The notes beneath the pieces are model-generated. The model had not been told where the DNA came from. It ran no database searches and saw only the letters and a program-made list of their open reading frames with translations. The position numbers were made by a program, and so were the translations under genes. A DNA stretch of 64,000 nucleotides from Candidatus Amarobacter glycogenicus (GTDB taxonomy: Bacteria > Chloroflexota > Dehalococcoidia > Tepidiformales > Tepidiformaceae), in the NCBI GenBank assembly GCA_016719395.1, contig JADJZF010000002.1, positions 62,001 through 126,000 of the forward strand, read 5' to 3'. Positions 62,673-64,000 of the stretch are shown one piece after another. The first letter of the stretch is position 1. Each line of letters starts with the position of its first letter.

Positions 62673-64000
62673 CTACCCCACCCCCACCCCCGCGAACGCC
62701 TCATCCAAAATCTCGTGCACCTCTTCATCCGCGATGGCGATGACGCGGCCGTCGTCGTAGAGGCGCATGACCATGTCGAGGGCGCGCACCAGGCGCGGGT
62801 CGCGCTTGTCCAGGCCGGCGGCTTCGGCCGGGCGGTGGGTTTGCATCCACATCAAAAGTCCGGCCGCGCCGCTCTTGTCCGTGATGGCCACTCCCGGAGG
62901 CCGGTTGAGCAGCCGGGTCGTGTCGAACGGGTTGTAGATCTCCTCGTCCTTGATCATCCCGTCGGCGTGGATGCCGGCGCGGGTGACGTTGAAGTTCGAA
63001 CCGACAAACGGCAGCCGCTGGTCCACGGTCTCTCCGATCTCGCGGTAGTAGTCGGCGATCTCGGAGATGACCGTGGTGTCGATGCCCTGAGTCTCGCCGG
63101 TCAGGCCGATGAGCCAGAAGGCGAGCGCCTCGATCGGCGTGTTCCCGCTGCGCTCGCCGATGCCGAGCAGGGTGCCGTTGTTCGAACTCGCACCGTACAT
63201 CCATGCGGACACCGCGTTCGGGATGATGGCGTTGAGGTCGTTCTGGCCGTGGAACTCCAACGCTTCGCTCGGGACGCCGCCTTCCGTCCGAAGCAGGTGA
63301 GTCAGCCGGGGGATACCCCGCGGGAGCGCGGCGTACGGGTCGCTCACACCGACGCCCATCGTGTCCGGATAGCGCACCTTCACCTGGATGCCTGCCTGCC
63401 TGCCGCGCTCCATCAACGCCTGGACGAAAGGCAGGACCACGTGGTGGAAGTCGGCGCGCGTGCTGTCTTCGATGTGGCAGCGCGGGATGACGCCGTCGGC
63501 GAGAGCGGCATCGACGACATCCAGGTAACCGGCGATGACAGCTTCCCGGCTGGAGCCGAGCTTCTTGAAGATGTGGTAATCGGAGATCGAGGTGAGGATA
63601 CCGGTCTCCTTGAGCCCGGCCGCCCGCACGAGCTGGTAGTCCGCCATCGTCGCCCGGATCCATCCGGTCACTTCCGGGAAGCGGTAGCCCAGTTCCTGGC
63701 AGCGCTCGACCGCCTCGCGGTCCTTCTTTGTATACAGGAAGAACTCCGACTGCCGGACCATGCCTTTTGTGCCGCCGAGGCGCTGCAGGAGCGAGTAGAG
63801 GTGGACAATCTGGGCGACCGAGTAGGGAGCGCGGCTCTGCTGGCCGTCGCGAAAGGTGGTGTCGGTGATCCAGATATCGTGTTCCGGATTCAGGGCGACA
63901 GGTTCGCGTTCGAACTGGACCAGCGGCGGGAGCGTGTAGGGGAACTGGTCGCGGTAGTAGTCCGGGCCGGCGACAGAGGAGTGTGCATTGGGGGTCGTGA
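62673..64000 (-). CDS. LeuA/HMGL-like pyruvate carboxyltransferase family protein (partial)
   Basis: 443 residues visible; the start lies beyond the right edge. The reading frame continues past the Met at 63761 to the window end. The HMGL/LeuA motif is ITDTTFRDGQQSRAPY with further conserved blocks (EDSTRADF, RYPDTMG, ALEFHGQNDLN and NGTLLGIGERSGN). The family condenses acetyl-CoA with 2-oxo acids (isopropylmalate, homocitrate or citramalate). The C-terminal regulatory domain seems absent, so it is not plain LeuA. The exact substrate is unknown. Confidence 0.85.
   Translation of the reverse strand, partial: TTPNAHSSVAGPDYYRDQFPYTLPPLVQFEREPVALNPEHDIWITDTTFRDGQQSRAPYSVAQIVHLYSLLQRLGGTKGMVRQSEFFLYTKKDREAVERCQELGYRFPEVTGWIRATMADYQLVRAAGLKETGILTSISDYHIFKKLGSSREAVIAGYLDVVDAALADGVIPRCHIEDSTRADFHHVVLPFVQALMERGRQAGIQVKVRYPDTMGVGVSDPYAALPRGIPRLTHLLRTEGGVPSEALEFHGQNDLNAIIPNAVSAWMYGASSNNGTLLGIGERSGNTPIEALAFWLIGLTGETQGIDTTVISEIADYYREIGETVDQRLPFVGSNFNVTRAGIHADGMIKDEEIYNPFDTTRLLNRPPGVAITDKSGAAGLLMWMQTHRPAEAAGLDKRDPRLVRALDMVMRLYDDGRVIAIADEEVHEILDEAFAGVGVG

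Overview
The window is about 64 kb of GC-rich bacterial chromosome, densely packed with genes on both strands. I see no rRNA, tRNA, CRISPR array, IS element or phage module. The gene mix points to a non-phototrophic Chloroflexota bacterium, most likely Dehalococcoidia/Tepidiforma-like. It includes three LLM-type F420-dependent oxidoreductases, PPOX-type F420/flavin proteins, menaquinone genes (menG-menA), a MurT/GatD-type GatD, many CoA-transferase and crotonase genes, an FdxA-type ferredoxin and leaderless-style promoters. This placement is inference; an actinobacterium cannot be excluded from sequence reading alone.

Layout. 0-2 kb: gatD, then a VapBC toxin-antitoxin pair. 2-10 kb (minus): an eight-PAS hybrid histidine kinase, ruvB and ridA, preceded by an APC permease broken by one frameshift. 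10-16.6 kb (plus): a CRP/FNR regulator, an LLM oxidoreductase, a degenerate alpha/beta-hydrolase fused to a class III nucleotide cyclase, a TAP-like peptidase and an MFS carrier. 16.6-19.3 kb (minus): an MBL hydrolase and menG-menA. 19.4-22 kb (plus): a three-gene SsuABC/ThiXYZ-type ABC importer. 22-29.5 kb: mug, a membrane protein, a PPOX protein, a two-domain class III CoA-transferase with a coupled small gene, an MFS exporter, a DUF4386-like protein behind a tetO-like operator, and a PhzF protein.

29.5-30.2 kb holds the most notable gene: a FrnE/DsbA-family oxidoreductase whose first redox-motif position is an in-frame TGA (U-P-W-C), followed at the right distance by a SECIS-like hairpin. 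It is a candidate selenoprotein. 30-37 kb: an isomerase-like crotonase, a radical SAM protein paired with an unusual histidine phosphatase, a PHP/HhH protein, an HNH nuclease, a frameshifted CoA-transferase, and a minus operon of AAA kinase, barrel protein and MBL. 37.4-40.4 kb: rpsO-pnp with a strong terminator; the PNPase carries a long RGG-rich tail. 40.5-46 kb: an alpha/beta hydrolase, a PPOX protein, fabI-GNAT-small Cys protein, an intact CoA-transferase and an esterase lipoprotein. 46-56 kb: an acyltransferase/beta-lactamase fusion, a crotonase, two LLM oxidoreductases with a DinB protein, an NnrS-like protein, a cyclophilin lipoprotein, a small kinase/regulator pair and lipA. 56-64 kb: a von Willebrand factor A protein, a RelE-type toxin-antitoxin pair, an SDR, a short GntR regulator, a ferredoxin, a cupin, an SGNH hydrolase, a low-GC membrane protein and a partial LeuA-like synthase running off the right edge.

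Recurring themes are acyl-CoA chemistry (CoA-transferases, crotonases, fabI, SDR), F420/flavin redox and thiol/redox maintenance. Genes are often translationally coupled through 4-nt GTGA/ATGA overlaps. Several plus and minus genes have a TAnnnT hexamer 6-9 nt before the start codon and no Shine-Dalgarno, which suggests leaderless transcripts.
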